DNA of 64,000 nt from Simmondsia chinensis (GCA_018398585.1 JAGTTD010000016.1:25963212-26027211); one strand, 5' to 3'; positions 34,701 to 47,749 are shown, numbered from the stretch's first letter. Made by a program: numbers and translations. The notes: generated from the letters alone by a model not told the origin.

Positions 34701-37700
34701 CTCTGGCATTAAATGTAAGAAGCAATAAAATAAATTGCGAAATTTCCCTTTTGGTTTGTGCTTTCTCTCTAATGGACATGATAAAGAATACGTGGTTAGT
34801 ATTTGTTAAGTGTAATACTGTTAGCCGTATCAGCTGAAGATATTGTTGTCTTTGCAGAGTAGAGAAATCGTTTCTGAAAGTTTTGCCAGCATTACTATCT
34901 CCCGGGTCATTTCTACCGCTATTTCCGTCTCTGGTAGACTTGCCAAGTGAGTTCTTATGTTAGCAATGGTGGTTTTTCTTTTTCTAAGATAACTCTCACA
35001 AACAATTGGTGGACCAGGTGCCATGGATTTAGAGAAGTCGGAAATCCTGAAAAGAACTACAGTTATCTTCTATGTGAAATAAATTCTACTTGATAGATCA
35101 TTATCAGTCTTTTCCACTCTTTTCTTCCCCATTGCCTTGCTGCCTGTCAAGGTTCCCATGTCAGAACTTGCACAAGAGACATCTCGTCTCCTTTTTCTTG
35201 GGAATTGCCATACATTAAAGTCACATAAGTTTTTGTCTCATATTGCTTTTGAAGGTCGCGGAGGAAAAATAGGATCATGATATAGTTTTCTTGGTTTTAG
35301 GAATAAAAGCAAAATAAATGCTGAGCTGTGGAGGAGCATGAGCATTGATTAGTTTGATAAAGGGTGCTGGCTTATTTTCCTCATTTATCTTTGGTGCTGC
35401 ACACAATTGAACTTTTGACTGTTACAGTACTGGTTGTCGCTCTTGAGAAGGTGGAAAGAAGTTCCGGATCACTGGTTGGTAGCAGCATAGCTTCAATGCA
35501 GAAGAGCACGGCTCCTGAGGTCAATTTTATACTGCATACATATACAGAAGTTCTTGATTTTGTTGTCTCTGCTGTTATGACAGATTTCCCTCATATCTGA
35601 ATTCAGATGCTACTTCTGCTGATGGATGAGGCTTATACCGGTTCAACCATAGCTGATGGTGGTGGTGACTCTGAATCTGAGGATACCGGTGCAATAGATA
35701 TTGCTGATCCTGTTTTTCTTGACCTTCTTAAAGATGAGAATGACGGTGTCACTGTATGTCTGCTGTTACCTTTAATTTAGAGAACTCTTTTTATAATGTT
35801 CAACACGACGCTATTGCTAGCTTTTGTATAGTATCTTTGAGATGTTTCTGTAGGGTAGGTTTAGGCCTCAAGGATAAGAGTGGCTTTTATGCATTTCCTT
35901 TCTCTATTCCTGGGCATAAATCAAATTGCAGGTAACATAGCCTTTCATGGGCTTCCGTTATAGCAAATTTCTGTCATCATGGGCTTCCGTTATAGCAAGT
36001 TTCTGTCACTTTTACCAGAGTTATTGCCATCTCAAAATATAACTGATTGTTGTATTGTATACATTAATTGGTATATTTCAAGTTTGTCCTTGATCTGCAG
36101 CATATGTTCTAGGAGATGTTCTGCTGCAAAAAAGGATGTTTGTATTATGTACTCAATATATGTCCGTTCATATTTATTCACACATTTAGCTGTCTCTCTT
36201 GAGTGTAGATTGGGGTTTATGTTGTGCTGTCAGTCTGTCACTGCTACTTTCTAGTTTTTTAGCTGAAAATTTTAGTTATATTTTTTTCCTTAATGCATGT
36301 TAAAATTAAAGATCAAATTGTGATTGGTATTACTTCAGGAACGCCACTGGACTTCGCCTGGAATAGCTGCAGCATTGCAGACTGCTTTGTCTTCTCAATC
36401 TGATAGGTTGAAGCAATCGCTTAAAATAGCACCTCGTCTTCTTGATATCTATTTTGCTATAGCTCTGAGTGATGTCAATGATTGTAAGGACCTATGTTTA
36501 ACTTGATGTTATATTCCCATATCTTTCTAGTTGCACAAAGCTTGGATCATGGTCATGGAATCAAACAGTGGTTGGCCGCCTCATCATGGTATAGCGTAAC
36601 TTGTGTGGACGTTACATACACATGACAACAATGACTAACATAATGGCTTAGCTCAAAATGCATCATGTCATGGTTAATGGTTTTATTTGGTTCCATGATT
36701 GTGGTGCACTTGGCAGAAATACTTTATGGATTGCTGTGGAATATTTACTTCTTCTCTCTGTTGTTGCAGCTCTGATATGTGCCTTAATTCCTCTGCTTAT
36801 GTCAAGAAATGCCACCATATTTCCTGACAAGGTTTTCTGTTATGAGGTATGTATATTTGGAGCAGTGATAACTATATTCGATGCAGCTTCTTCTTGCTTG
36901 GTCTTGGCTTCTGTTAATAAGATAAGAGCAATTAAGCATCCAGGGGTCGCAATACTATGTGAATTTTAGATGATTGGAGGATACATTCTAGAGGCTTCCT
37001 CCTTAAACAAGTTAGAGAAAAGAATGTTAATAGAGAAACTAAAAGGAGAAATGTATATATAACATAAATGAATTATTTGCCCAGATTTAAATCTTAGTTT
37101 GCAGAAGCGGGATATTTCAGATATTATGCAACAGGTGGCAACTGCCACTTTGAGTTTAAGAAACATAAGTTGATTTTAAGCCTTATGTTTGGAAAAATTA
37201 AAATGTATAGCTACACAACCATTCATTTTTATATGCTGTTGATGGTTTTCAGCATATGGATACATTTATAAATAGGGTAGGGCTATTGCAAGGGAAGTTT
37301 TTATTGTCGCGAGGGCAGTACTGGGACAAATGAATGTGGTGCCTTGGCAATAACCAAAGTAGGCCTTGCAATAAAAAAGCCCCTATGATATGTCTCGATA
37401 GATGAAATACAACTTGTATTGGCCAAGCGCCTAAAGGTTAGCCCAATCAATTACGTTAAGTCCTTTATTTGGGGTCCCAAGATGATTAGCTATGGCAGTG
37501 GTCATTCATTATTGAACCATCTGTATGTCCTTTTTGTTCTGGTAAATCAACGGGAAATATCATAAATCAATGAATATATGAAAGTCTACAACCTTGGATT
37601 TCTAGTTTACAAAATTCTAGTCCCGAGGAACCAGAATCCATTTGAATTTCAATTCCCTTCATTCAAACACAACCTAAGCATTTTCATGGTTTTCTGAAAA

Positions 37701-40700
37701 CAAATAGCAGAGAAGCAAGTGGATTGCTGTTTTGTATTTGTATTTGTAAGTGCTTGTTGATATTGGTTGTTAAGCTTTGGGGTCTTGCAAAGGGGAAAAT
37801 GAATTTGCTGGGTTGCTCTTTGTCTAGGTCCGGAAAAGGCTCTTGGAATTCATGCTTGTTGCATTTCAGCGATCTCCTGATTTTATTGCTCTTCTCAAGG
37901 TACTTTTGTTACAGGAGAATAATCTTTCATTTCTTCATTGTGTATTGCTTGAATCATTGTTGATGCTTTTGTGGAGACTTTTTATTCTTTGTTCTGAAAG
38001 TTGGTGCTCCAAATGATATGATTATTTTACCTACTTTGCAGAAGCCCATTGTGGATAGACTTGGAGAAGCGTATGACAGCCCGGAGAAGGTAAATACTTG
38101 TCTATTATATGATAGCAAAAATATATATTTGGATTGAATCATGGAATCAAATAGATGTTGTTTATTTACCTAGTGGATTCTGAGCTGTTATGCAGTAGTA
38201 CTCTTGTAATTGCCTCCATTATATATATGTACTACATTTCATATATCGGAACGTTTTTGTAAATGCGTTTACATGTTAAAGCTATCAAATGGGTATTAAA
38301 ATTAATGATTGCGTTGCGTTACTTCCCATTGAAATTGTTGTAAACATAAGGCCTAAAAGCAACTTATTTTACCTAGAAAAACTCATTTCGATCAAAGTGA
38401 ACTGTTACTTCATAATTACAATGCCCTGCGTCCATGACACTAAAAGTGCGAGGTCTTTCAATTGAATTGGTTTTTGGGGGGTTCATTAGACAGAGCTGGC
38501 TTTACAACTATGCTGGGCCATTGGAGAGCACGGAGGGGGTGGAGAATCACATAAAGATGTTGCTCGTGAGCTTTTTGAAAGTCTGGAGCTGCTTTTGTAC
38601 GAAAATCTTTCATCTAGGTCAGTTTCATTTCTCCTTTTAGTAATATTTCATTTCACAAGCTGGTGATTTAGACATTGGTCTGAATCGAGAACATGTTCTA
38701 TGATTGGGTTTATTTTGTCTAGGACCAAACTGGACTCATTGCTCTTAGTCCAGACCCGGTCTTCATTTGACTCTTGACTGATCTTGTGCTTTAGAATAAT
38801 AAGCATACTAGGGCTCTGTTTGGTTTAATGAATAACATTTTTCTTATGCAAAATTTTTTGTTTACAAAAGATTTTCACTTAAAATATTATTTTCTTAAAA
38901 TTTTGTCTTTCTAGGTAAAGAAAATAGTTCTATTTTTTAGTTTGTATGAGGTTCACGCTTGGTCAAGTTGAGGGTAGAAATGTACCGTATGATGTGAAAT
39001 TACAATAGGAAACAATTCCTATTGGTTTCTCTCTTTTCATTGAGGGTAAGTTACTTCCCCTTAATGAAGGAAAATATTTTTTGTATTTATAGTTATGAAA
39101 TTTTGCAAAGAAACAATAGAGTTAATATGGAAAATGTTTTTCTTAAAACAAATGGGGCCTAGAACAATTGAAATAATTTGGACGGCCCAGACCAGACTTG
39201 ATCATTGGGTTCCAGACTGGACTAGATTGGTTATTATCCAGTTGGGTCATTGGTTCCTTATTTGGTCGTTTACCCCCTTTTTTATCTAGTGGAATTCACT
39301 TTAGCCTGACGAATGACCTTACTGGCAAGGATTGAAAAGTTTATGCTTACTGATTTGTTCCGGCTTTTCTTTTGGTAGCCGTCTTGGACTAAGACAGGAT
39401 TCTGCTCTGAGCTTTAGCAGCAGATCTAGTTTGAGCTCCAGAGGCACGGTGATGTCATCACAGTCGCGGCTTCTATGTTTTGTAGTGACTGCAATCGCAA
39501 AACTTGCCACTTATCACCGTGAATTAGTGCCGAGGGCTCATGTATCCTTGTCAAAGGTTAGTTTATGGTCTGACTAATACTTGTCGTCAGTTCAGCTATG
39601 GCAGTACTCTAATGATGCAAGAGGAAGAAATGAATTGAGGCCTTGGTCCATTGACAATACAATACCAAGGTCGAGGCCTATGATAATAATTCCTGAATTC
39701 AAATTTCTCTCTCTATGCAATCAAATTGCAGTTCAATGTTATGTAATGGCTGCAGCCATGGCTCTGGTGTCTTAGAAGAAGCGGGTATCACATGCGTTTT
39801 GTAATAGTTTGGGGTGGTCCTGTTAGGATTTCTCAGGGAGCATAAGTTTCTTTTAACTTTGTTTATAGAATTTGAACAGAGAGTCATAAGAATTATTAGT
39901 TTTTTATGCTTCTTTGGTAGTTTTTAACATTTAAATACATATATAATTATGTTTTAGCAAATAAAATATATCATACATGCATATTAAAGGCCATTGCAAA
40001 AGGGCGATTACTAACGGCGAATCACATGACTTTTACCCAAAGCCTACTAAATAATGGCTGTTAAATTTGCCCTTGATCTTTTGCTTTCTGCCAATCATAC
40101 TTATGTACCGAAGAAAGAAATGCGTGCAAATATTTTTCCATTTATTGGCTAAACTTACCCTATTTAGTGAAGATGTGCTTCATGATACAGCATAGGAAAT
40201 ACTTTGATATGATTGACCCCCTAGATTGTTGTTGTTTGACTGAATTTGCCTCTCAGGTAGCTCGGTCTCGTTTGTCTGATGCGAGGGTCTCGACCCGTGC
40301 TCGTGATTATCTGGGCTTACTGAACGAGCCTGCAATTTGTCTATCGGTTTTGGGACCGACACGAGGTCCAAGAGGCCATAAGCCATCTCCAGGAACTGTT
40401 AATTGGTCTGAAGCTGGTCATAAGTTGGTTGCTCATCTTCCATTTCACATCTTAGCCGGACAAGAAGGTCAGGAACTATAGACTATGCTTCTCATTCAAT
40501 CATTTATTTAAGTCTAGACCGAAACCAGGAACTAGATCTGGTCACTCTAATGCACTTAAAATTAGGAAGAATGGCTAGTTTATCCTCTTTGATGCTTAAT
40601 TAGAGTTAATAATAGAAATTGAGGGGGAGAGAAGAAATTCAAAGAGGGAGAGAAGAGAATATCGGACGGAGAGAGAATTCGGTTTTGACATACATTTCAA

Positions 40701-41622
40701 TGCCTTCCGTACAACCCTAAGTGTCCTTAAATAAAGATTGGGCGAGGGGAAGCACTAGCCAAAATCCTAATTACATATTAAAATAGAAAATTGCCTAAAG
40801 TGTCACTAAAATAAAACTACCTACTTCAATCACTTATCCTACATGTGACTTATATATTTTTCTCACAACACACTCGGCCCATAACTGAGCCGAGGAGTTT
40901 GCTCTACAGTGTGATCTTTGGTCCTGAATTTGGACTTTTGCTAGTCTTTGTTCCTAATTTGGAATAGGACTTTAGATACCGGTGTAGACCATGGAATCAA
41001 ATCGTGGTTGGTTTTCCTGTTGTGGTCTCTGCGTAGTGGACAATTATATCACTCTTGGAATCAAATTGCAGTTTGTGATCGTAGTCAAAGTATTGCAAAA
41101 GCGGGGTATTAGCAGTTGCTACTAACCCATTAATTGATGGTGCTGAGTCTTTTATGGTAAGATAAGGTGTTTTAGGCCTTATATTTGCAAAAATTTGCAC
41201 ATTGAACTTTATATCCATTTCATAGCTTTTCACGTATTAATGCATTTATAAATATGCTTTAATAAATGAAATACAACATATATGCATTCCAGAAGTAGTT
41301 ATAAATATACTGGGCCAATTAGGTAATGACTAGCCCATACTTAGGCATAATGACTAACTCAAATTCCATTACATAAAATGGGGCTGCTTGATCTTATGGT
41401 TCAGACTAAAATCCTGTCCAATCGGTTCAACACCTAACCTATTGTTTCGACCTTCGGTCCAGTGTGGTCCGATATGGTCCTGACTCAAATCCGGTTCAAT
41501 CTGATGGTCCGATCTGAACAACCCGTAGGGGTGAGATGTATGACGTGGTTTTCCACCTTGCATTTTCTGCAGGTCCTCCATTTCATGATTTCTCCTTCTC
41601 CGATATCCTGCCGGGTCGATGA
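28746..41622 (+). CDS. AP5Z1: AP-5 complex subunit zeta-1 homologue
   Basis: Sixteen exons with GT-AG introns and consistent phases: 28746-28847, 29813-29953, 32804-32895, 33746-33842, 34587-34630, 34858-34946, 35428-35519, 35607-35753, 36339-36483, 36770-36846, 37828-37899, 38042-38089, 38490-38617, 39379-39556, 40257-40467 and 41573-41622 (570 aa). AP-5 is a clathrin-independent adaptor complex of late endosomes/lysosomes in animals; zeta is a helical-repeat large subunit. The sequence matches the single-copy plant form: NWDFHLRILSTSARDS at the start, then AILQFFLDFGETVLHDADPS, PLFPSLVDLP, ALEKVERSSGSLVG, an acidic loop (DGGGDSESED), CWAIGEHGGGG, RLLCFVVTAIAKLATYHREL, and FHDFSFSDILPGR at the end. 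No membrane segment or signal peptide is seen. The plant protein is shorter than the roughly 800-residue animal one, as usual. Many introns hold transposons. The identification is by recognition of the family, not alignment. Confidence 0.92.
28985..29140 (+). repeat. Dispersed repeat in AP5Z1 intron 1
   Basis: Diverged relative of 21600-21745 in the same orientation (attaatatacaagtctagtgg, tatactcgacctaa, attggttttaggatgga). Type uncertain. Confidence 0.4.
29145..29453 (+). repeat. LTR-like repeat in AP5Z1 intron 1
   Basis: Resembles 40600-40870 over most of its length: a purine-rich start (gaattgagggggg, gaagagaatatt, gagggagaattc) and a later part (gaaattgggaaggggaccac, ctaattacataa-like). 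The purine-rich start also recalls the gypsy LTR. Probably a solo LTR remnant. Confidence 0.4.
29454..29706 (+). mobile_element. 5S rRNA-derived SINE with (TTG)n tail
   Basis: Best-preserved copy. Positions about 29463-29571 follow plant 5S rRNA closely (cggatcccgttagaactcc, aattaagcgtgcttgggcga, aggatgggtgacctcctagg, gtcctcgtgttgcc), so the A-box and C-box of the 5S internal promoter are kept. The SINE body follows (ggttgggagtcctcg, acaccctaaaggggtaaggc, tgcgtacatccatccc, gcgggagcccttgaggcact) and ends in ctgttgttgttg. The likely target duplication is ttgaat (29448-29453 and 29707-29712), though it overlaps the TTG tail and could be shifted. It lies in AP5Z1 intron 1 in the sense direction. 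Confidence 0.9.
29990..30235 (+). repeat. Possible solo LTR remnant in AP5Z1 intron 2
   Basis: A stretch with a TATA-like tatatatagag near 30100, flanked by AT-rich sequence, inside the 2.85-kb intron 2. Ends and target duplication were not found. Confidence 0.25.
31154..31383. mobile_element. Harbinger-like MITE in AP5Z1 intron 2
   Basis: Left end gggcctatttggtattat, right end read inverted gggctcgttcaatatcat. The flanking triplets ttg and tta are compatible with a mutated 3-bp duplication. A related element starts at 19614. Confidence 0.5.
31606..32621. mobile_element. 1-kb MITE-like element in AP5Z1 intron 2
   Basis: Ends read tctctgtttggcacatg on the left and gctgtgtttggagtatgg from the right, with many aattccaattcca phrases just inside both ends. 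The interior (about 31745-32440) is a chain of loosely repeated phrases built on gagtt, ttgggt and tcattt. The flanking triplets are tag and cag. No coding frame. Confidence 0.55.
34177..34326 (+). repeat. G-box tandem repeat in AP5Z1 intron 4
   Basis: Three copies of a 48-54 bp unit (cttccaattgctgcacgtgc..., atcatcaaatgctagtagat...). Each unit carries the palindrome GCACGTGC, which contains the G-box core CACGTG. Confidence 0.75.
35945..36007 (+). repeat. Tandem duplication of about 32 bp in AP5Z1 intron 8
   Basis: tcatgggcttccgttatagc plus the next dozen bases occurs twice in direct succession with one difference. Confidence 0.7.
38812..39159. mobile_element. Harbinger-like MITE in AP5Z1 intron 13
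   Basis: 348 bp. Left end ggctctgtttggtttaatga, right end read inverted ggccccatttgttttaagaa, both followed inward by an aacatttt stretch. The triplet tag occurs on both sides (38809-38811 and 39160-39162), a 3-bp duplication. Confidence 0.7.
40600..40870 (+). repeat. LTR-like repeat in AP5Z1 intron 15
   Basis: Same orientation and general sequence as 29145-29453 (gaaattgagggggagag, gagagaattcgg, attgggcgaggggaagcact, cctaattacata). Confidence 0.4.
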
Positions 41623-43610
41623 AAATTTGCAAAATTAAGGTAAAAATGTTATACATTACATGAAAGACGATATGTTCCAGGAGAACAAGAAGCACATCAG
41701 CTTCGCCATGGAGATAAAAATGATAATGTAGTAATTAAAAAGACGGCGTGACAAAGGACGTGATGACGAGAAAAATATGGTGGATGCCACGTCATTCTTC
41801 TGGTTACTGATGATGAAGTGAAGTCCTTAATTTTTTGTTCAAAACATGTCATGTTTATTGTATATATTAGAGTAGGGAAATGCCAAACTCTATAAAAATC
41901 TCCCTTCATTCTAGGTAGAGAGATTTTTCTTTTGATTTATCTCAGTCACATTTCTTTTTTGGATAATAAGGATATATACGACTTCAAAAAGGCACCAAAC
42001 ATGTAGGGTAGGGCTAATATAGGCAAGGAAAATCGGACATATCAAAACATAGATGCTGAATAAGAGGTAAGGAATGGGGAACTAGTTTTTCGTTGGACGT
42101 AAGTGAAACATCGTCAAGTGGACATTTTAGTCGATGTTATAGTTGAATTACGCGCTTAAAAACGAAATTTTGCTGAACAAGCTCCAATGGTTGACCAATC
42201 ATGTTCATTAAAGGGGTATTCGTCAAATTGTGTTCGTCGCTTTTACTTTTAGTCCCAGCAGAAAGTCACAGGTAATCTGATATACATCTATTCTCCTCAC
42301 ATTTAGTTTTACTAAATATTATGTTCAGGGGTACAAACGTTTTAGGAAAAATGTTAGCAAAGTGTCCCACCCTCAGCGAATGTAAGGTTAAATAGACATT
42401 TAACCTTACGTTTGCTATATGTACAATGATGGTGTTGACACCTACCCTTACAAAAGGAACTTATGTGTTGACACATAGGGCTGTGTCTAGATACCTCGAT
42501 GGCTCTAACAACTAGAATTTGGCCTTTTGCTAACTAGTGGTTCGATTGACTACACATACTACTTGTGAGCCACTACCACTTAACCACTATAAGTTCATTT
42601 TTAACCGAGTTTTCCAAAAGCACTTATTATTGAACTTTGTTGGTGTTATCATTTAAGACTCAGTGTGCTTAAATTTTACAAAAAGCACTTTGTTAAGAGA
42701 GTTTTCATTGTACAAGCACATTAAACACAATAGATTGGATCCTCAATCCAAGTTAAAAAGAGTTCAAATTATGAAAAAAAAAAAAGAGAAAGATTAAGAG
42801 TTACGTCCTCTGCCTTAGTAACAAAAGAATCAAAGTGTATCGGTTCAAATAAACTATAAAGTGTAAGAAACACGGTGAGTCCCTTAAGGTAGTAATTGAC
42901 CTGCTAACCAGTTAGCAAACTTCAGATGCAAGGACTCTAGGCGATTAGAGTGTGACAGTTCGTCGGACAGAACCCGTTTTTCTCTCATACATGTTGATGA
43001 TTTAGATTACCATGTGCTCCTTCCTCAATCTTAAAGCTGTTTGTTTTCAACATTATTTAAAAAAAGTGCTTGCTCATTGAAAGTGGCCCAATATAAAAAT
43101 TGATAGTATAATCTCTTGATTTTTGACAAATCGATTTTATATTCCAATGAATAACTAAATTTAATGCATGAAATATTTACCTTTTAATGTTTCCTAAGCC
43201 CAAATGGAACACACATAAAGTATCCAAAACTATATTGCTGGCATTTCTTTTCATATTTACTATCACAATACAAAGGATGGGTTAGCACCAAGTCTGATGC
43301 GACATTCAACTGGCAGCGTTAAGAGCATGTTTAAGTTCTTGGTTTTTTGAAAAACAAAAAGCTAGATTTTAGAAGTATTTTTTTTCTTATTTTTGATTTC
43401 CCGTATTTCATTTCTAAAAGCTCGGGAATCAAACTAAAAACTAGAAGCCAAAGAAACGAAAACATCACTTGTGAAACTCAATTTTTTGTTCTTCAATAAC
43501 TACAAAAAAAAAAAAAAGTAACCAAAAATAACATCAAAGGACAAGAGAATGGATGAACCAACAGAACATGAGAATTAGACAATAAGTTTATATATATATA
43601 TAAACTTGGA
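41623..43610. other. Downstream of AP5Z1, no gene
   Basis: Short open frames without recognisable domains. The first few hundred bases probably include the AP5Z1 3' UTR. A transposon-like block at about 43323-43515 (gttcttggttttttgaaaaac, then aaaactagaagccaaagaaa) resembles the MITEs in the introns. Confidence 0.4.
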
Positions 43611-44253
43611 ATAATGCTATAAGAATTTGGAATAAAGTGTTTAAAGTTGGTCCCGAAGTTTGTTTGATATGTTTTGAAGTATGTTGGGATGTGTCTCAAC
43701 ACATAGGGCTGGTGTGTCGACATACATTCTTACAGAATAGGGATGCAGAGGTGTGTGTCAACACACACCATATGTCGACACACAGATCAACAGAACCTTG
43801 TCTGTGTGTCGATACACAGGGACAGTTTTTTACCAGTTTTTGCGCGTGAACTTTTGGCCTTCGCGCCCTTTCTTTGAGGCATGTTTTGGGACTTTTTTTA
43901 CACCTATTCTCATATATATATATATATATTCCCCAGATTTCATTCTTGTGAGATAGACTTGAAGAACAAAAGATCTTTGAGAAAAAGAATTTGAAGAACA
44001 ACTACAAGTGTTCTTGTGTTCTTGTATGAAATTTAAGTGTTGGGTTTGTTAAACTTAATCAATCTCTCTAAATCTTTGTCAATCACTCTCTTTACACATC
44101 TTCACTCCATATTTGGTTGTTGTTGTATCCCCGAAGATATTTCGTATACCAAAATAAGCCTTAAGGAAAGTGATTACATAGCCTCAACACTTGAGATCTT
44201 CTGGTTACCCGTTTGCAAGAATTTTGCAAGTATTTGTGAGATTTACACTAACA
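43611..44253 (+). repeat. 5' LTR of decayed copia
   Basis: Ends gagatttacactaaca like the right copy. Its palindromes are more mutated than those on the right (gtgtctcaacacat, tatgtcgacacaca, gtgtgtcgatacac). Confidence 0.7.
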
Positions 44254-44358
44254 ATCTTAAGGCTTATATTCGTTAATTGAGAATGGCTTCTTCACTTTCC
44301 CTGATTTGATGGCGAACCATGTGTGAGATTGGAGAAAAGATGAATGGAGAGAATTGGG

Positions 44359-44709
44359 TTTCAACTTTGATGGTTTCGACCCGGCTATGGTGGCAGACAT
44401 TCTTGCGCGATGATATGGTTTGGGTTTTGGTTGTGGCTTCAGTCTCATTCTCGGTTCTTGTGTTGGCCATCTGGTTGTTCTTCAGCCAGGTTCCCTGTTT
44501 GTGTTGATTCTGCGCCCACTGTTGTCTCTTGTGCCAGTGTATTTTCTGGTCCTGTTCTCGTTGTCTGCTGTGTAGTTTTTTTGTGGCTGTTTTCTTGTTT
44601 TGTGTTGGATGTTTTTGGTCCCCGTGTTGTAGCGGTCGGACTTTGGCCTCGCCTAGCGAGTGGCCGGCTTGATTAGCGATTTTGTCTCAATTTATCAAAA
44701 AAAAAAAAA
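44359..44709 (+). mobile_element. LINE-like insertion with poly(A) tail
   Basis: A 351-bp piece ending in a run of 13 A (44697-44709), bounded by the 19-bp direct repeat atgaatggagagaattggg (44340-44358 and 44709-44727, sharing the last A). It is G/T-rich, unlike its surroundings, and has no conserved protein match I can recognise. The structure fits a 5'-truncated L1-type LINE or another poly(A) retrocopy inserted into the old copia element. Confidence 0.8.
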
Positions 44710-47700
44710 TGAATGGAGAGAATTGGGACATCTTCTTGGATCTATCTCTTGTATATATTGCTATAAACCAAGGTATGTCGTTTAATTTTGAAAATCATGA
44801 AACCATAATGCACTACGATAAATGGGAATTTATGTGTGCTTTTTGATGCTGCACATGACTAATTTGCATATGGTTTCATTACATAATTCAAGATCTCATA
44901 ATGATGGTCAATTTGGGCATGTATAGGGATAAAATCATGAAGTTTTATAATGCCTAAGAAGGTGGTAGATGCATTGTTATTTATGCATGGAAGTATAATT
45001 ACTTGTGGGGTTGAAATTCCAAAGAGAGAACTTCTAACTTTTCGATTTAGGCATTGTTTGATGATTTGGGATGAGATCATGAGAATCGTGAGAATTGATA
45101 TGCATTCTTTGATAAGAGTATACATGTGATATCATAACATAAGGAAAAACGAAATTAAAGTCAGTGGATGGTTTCTTTGACAATTTCATATAATTATTTT
45201 GATCATGAACTTATGATCGATTGCCTTTGAATGGATGGTAGTTGTGAAACACGAATTTGACCTAATAAATTGCAGTGTAATAATGCAATGAAAGAAAGAA
45301 AATGGTGCTTGTTATAAACCACTTGTGTTCATTGATGGCCTCGGAAACCTTAACGAAGAAAGGCATATTTTCAATTTTGATGTTGGTGGCCTTGCAAATA
45401 AATTTGAACCTGCATTTCCCAAATAATATAATGAGGGGGTCTTTACCCACCAATTCACATGATATGTTGTGAATGATTAACAATGTAAAAACTATTCATT
45501 AGTTTGACATTAAATAAAAGATAAGTGGGAATAATGGCGTAAATCTGACATGTTCTAGTCTTGCTATTTTACAAACCACCAAAAGTTTTGTAATTCTCAC
45601 TAGTCGCCAAAAATTTATGCGTTGCTTTAAAGCGGTCATCGCATAAGTTCAACGTAACTGTGTGTTTACACGTATACATTAATTTTATTATGATTAAAAT
45701 AAAATATTGTGTTGAAGCATAACGTGAGAATATTTACTTCATGATAAGGCAGGGTTATGTGCATTCATGTAATCAAGGATATATGTCTAACTATGAAATT
45801 CATGTTTTGGATGGTTGTTGAAACCAAACATCGAGGCGATGCTAAAAGGAAAATTCTTGTCTAGCGTGGTTGTTGAAACCAGACACCGAGATGATGCCAA
45901 AATTAATAATAATAAATAAGTGAATGAAGTACGTTGATAATGGACACATGCGGTTTATGAGTTGAAAGAACAACGGGTTTTCATGAAATATGAAAATCTA
46001 TCCATAGTTTAGGACTAATGGGAAATTGTGCATTGTGAATGGGAAATTCATTGATTTATGAATTTGTAATATGAACGACAATTGGATTGAGGTTTAATGC
46101 ACGTATGTGAATAATTATGTGAAAATAAACCCATAATAAATATGGGTATGTTGATTCATAATTGCTTTGACGGTCATTGATTTAGTCTCCTGTACGTATT
46201 GTTCATTGACGGAATTTATATTGACGAATAATGGAGTGAACAATAGAGTTGGAAAATCATGAAAAGCAATATTTATATGGTCATGATCATGAAATGAGTT
46301 TGAGTATGATCATATATGTATATTGATAGAGTTACAAGGTTGATGTATGTTCAATCAATATTATGCGTGGATGCTTGCGCAGTGATGCGATTAATGCTTA
46401 TATACATGTTGATACGATTATGAATGTATGATTACATTAAATTGAAGCAGAAGCTTCATAAAATGCTTGTGTAACCATATACGCTGATGTGGTTATGAGG
46501 TCCTTGTGCCCGTGATCATAAATGCGATTGTGAATTTTACGGCTTTGTTGTTTATGAACATGAATGCTGTTAGTATGCATGATAAGTGAAAGTGATGTGA
46601 AATTGAATGTATTAGTGGATCATGAAGTATATAATAATATTACATGTGTTGATCCCTAATGTGATTGATAAAAAGATATTCAAATTGAGATGCATGACTA
46701 AGGATGACAAAATACGTTGTATAAAAGTACTTGAAAATAATGATTCATGATTTCGTGATTGACCACATATCTCAAGTGGGTTTTCCAATATTATTGGATG
46801 TAATGTCTCATTGGAAATCGAAATCATCATGATTAATGCGATTGACGTAAATGATACTTGCTCTTTAAGGCATGTGTATTTGATGATTATATAGTTGGTT
46901 AAAACGAAGTGCATTATACAATGAATGCTAAAATACTCGAATAGAGTGGTTGTTATATGCAGTTGTTGCATGGTGAATAAAGTTGTTGAGTGATGTGTGA
47001 TAATATGTTCACATGATTAGGATGTTGTTAGTCATCAACGTGACAAATTTAAAGAGTATGTAAATACTAAATTTTGATAACCCCTTTATTACCTATAAGT
47101 TTTGATACATATAAATGGCAAGTAAATTCGTATGAATTAGTTATGGGTGAATTGAACATCCTGAGATATAAATGTTAATGAATGCATACGAAGTAACATC
47201 GAATCTTTCATTGATCTTGAATTATACATTATCATAATGTGAAGTAAAGTATAGATGATGAAAATCATGTTTGAGGGTATATCCCTGAAAAGACTCTAGA
47301 ACTTTGAAAGAATAAAAGTGTAAAAAGAGAAGTCCTAGCGATCGGACTTGTATATTTCTAGAAGAATGAACTAGAGATAATATGAACATCAAAGTTCAAT
47401 ATTGTTGTGTCATAGATTGTGATTCTATGACGGGTCTATGAAGTCTTGCAATGTGGCCTCTTGAAAGAGGTAGTTGATGATCCGAAAACTGTAAATGAAT
47501 AGTCTGATAATGACAGTGGATTCATTGTGTGAATGTACATTGATTACATGTTGAAATTTGGTATGAATACTTAGAACCAAACGAAAGTGTTCCAATGGTA
47601 TAATTGAAAATTGAAAAGGTTAGATGTAGCCTTTGTTGTTGGATAGCTGTGTGTGAATAACTAGCTATGTAAGTAAAGGTAACTTGCATGGAGTACACAA

Positions 47701-47749
47701 GGTACTGAAATGACTACGAGTTGTGGTGTTATTTTAATAAATACTCTTC

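Noticed and set aside
43583..43603. TA-rich palindrome as a functional hairpin
   Set aside because: Simple (TA)n sequence next to an LTR edge; nothing beyond low complexity supports a role.
44410..44676. 88-codon hydrophobic frame as a membrane protein
   Set aside because: It lies wholly inside the poly(A)-tailed insertion, is G/T-rich by composition and has no start context or family resemblance.
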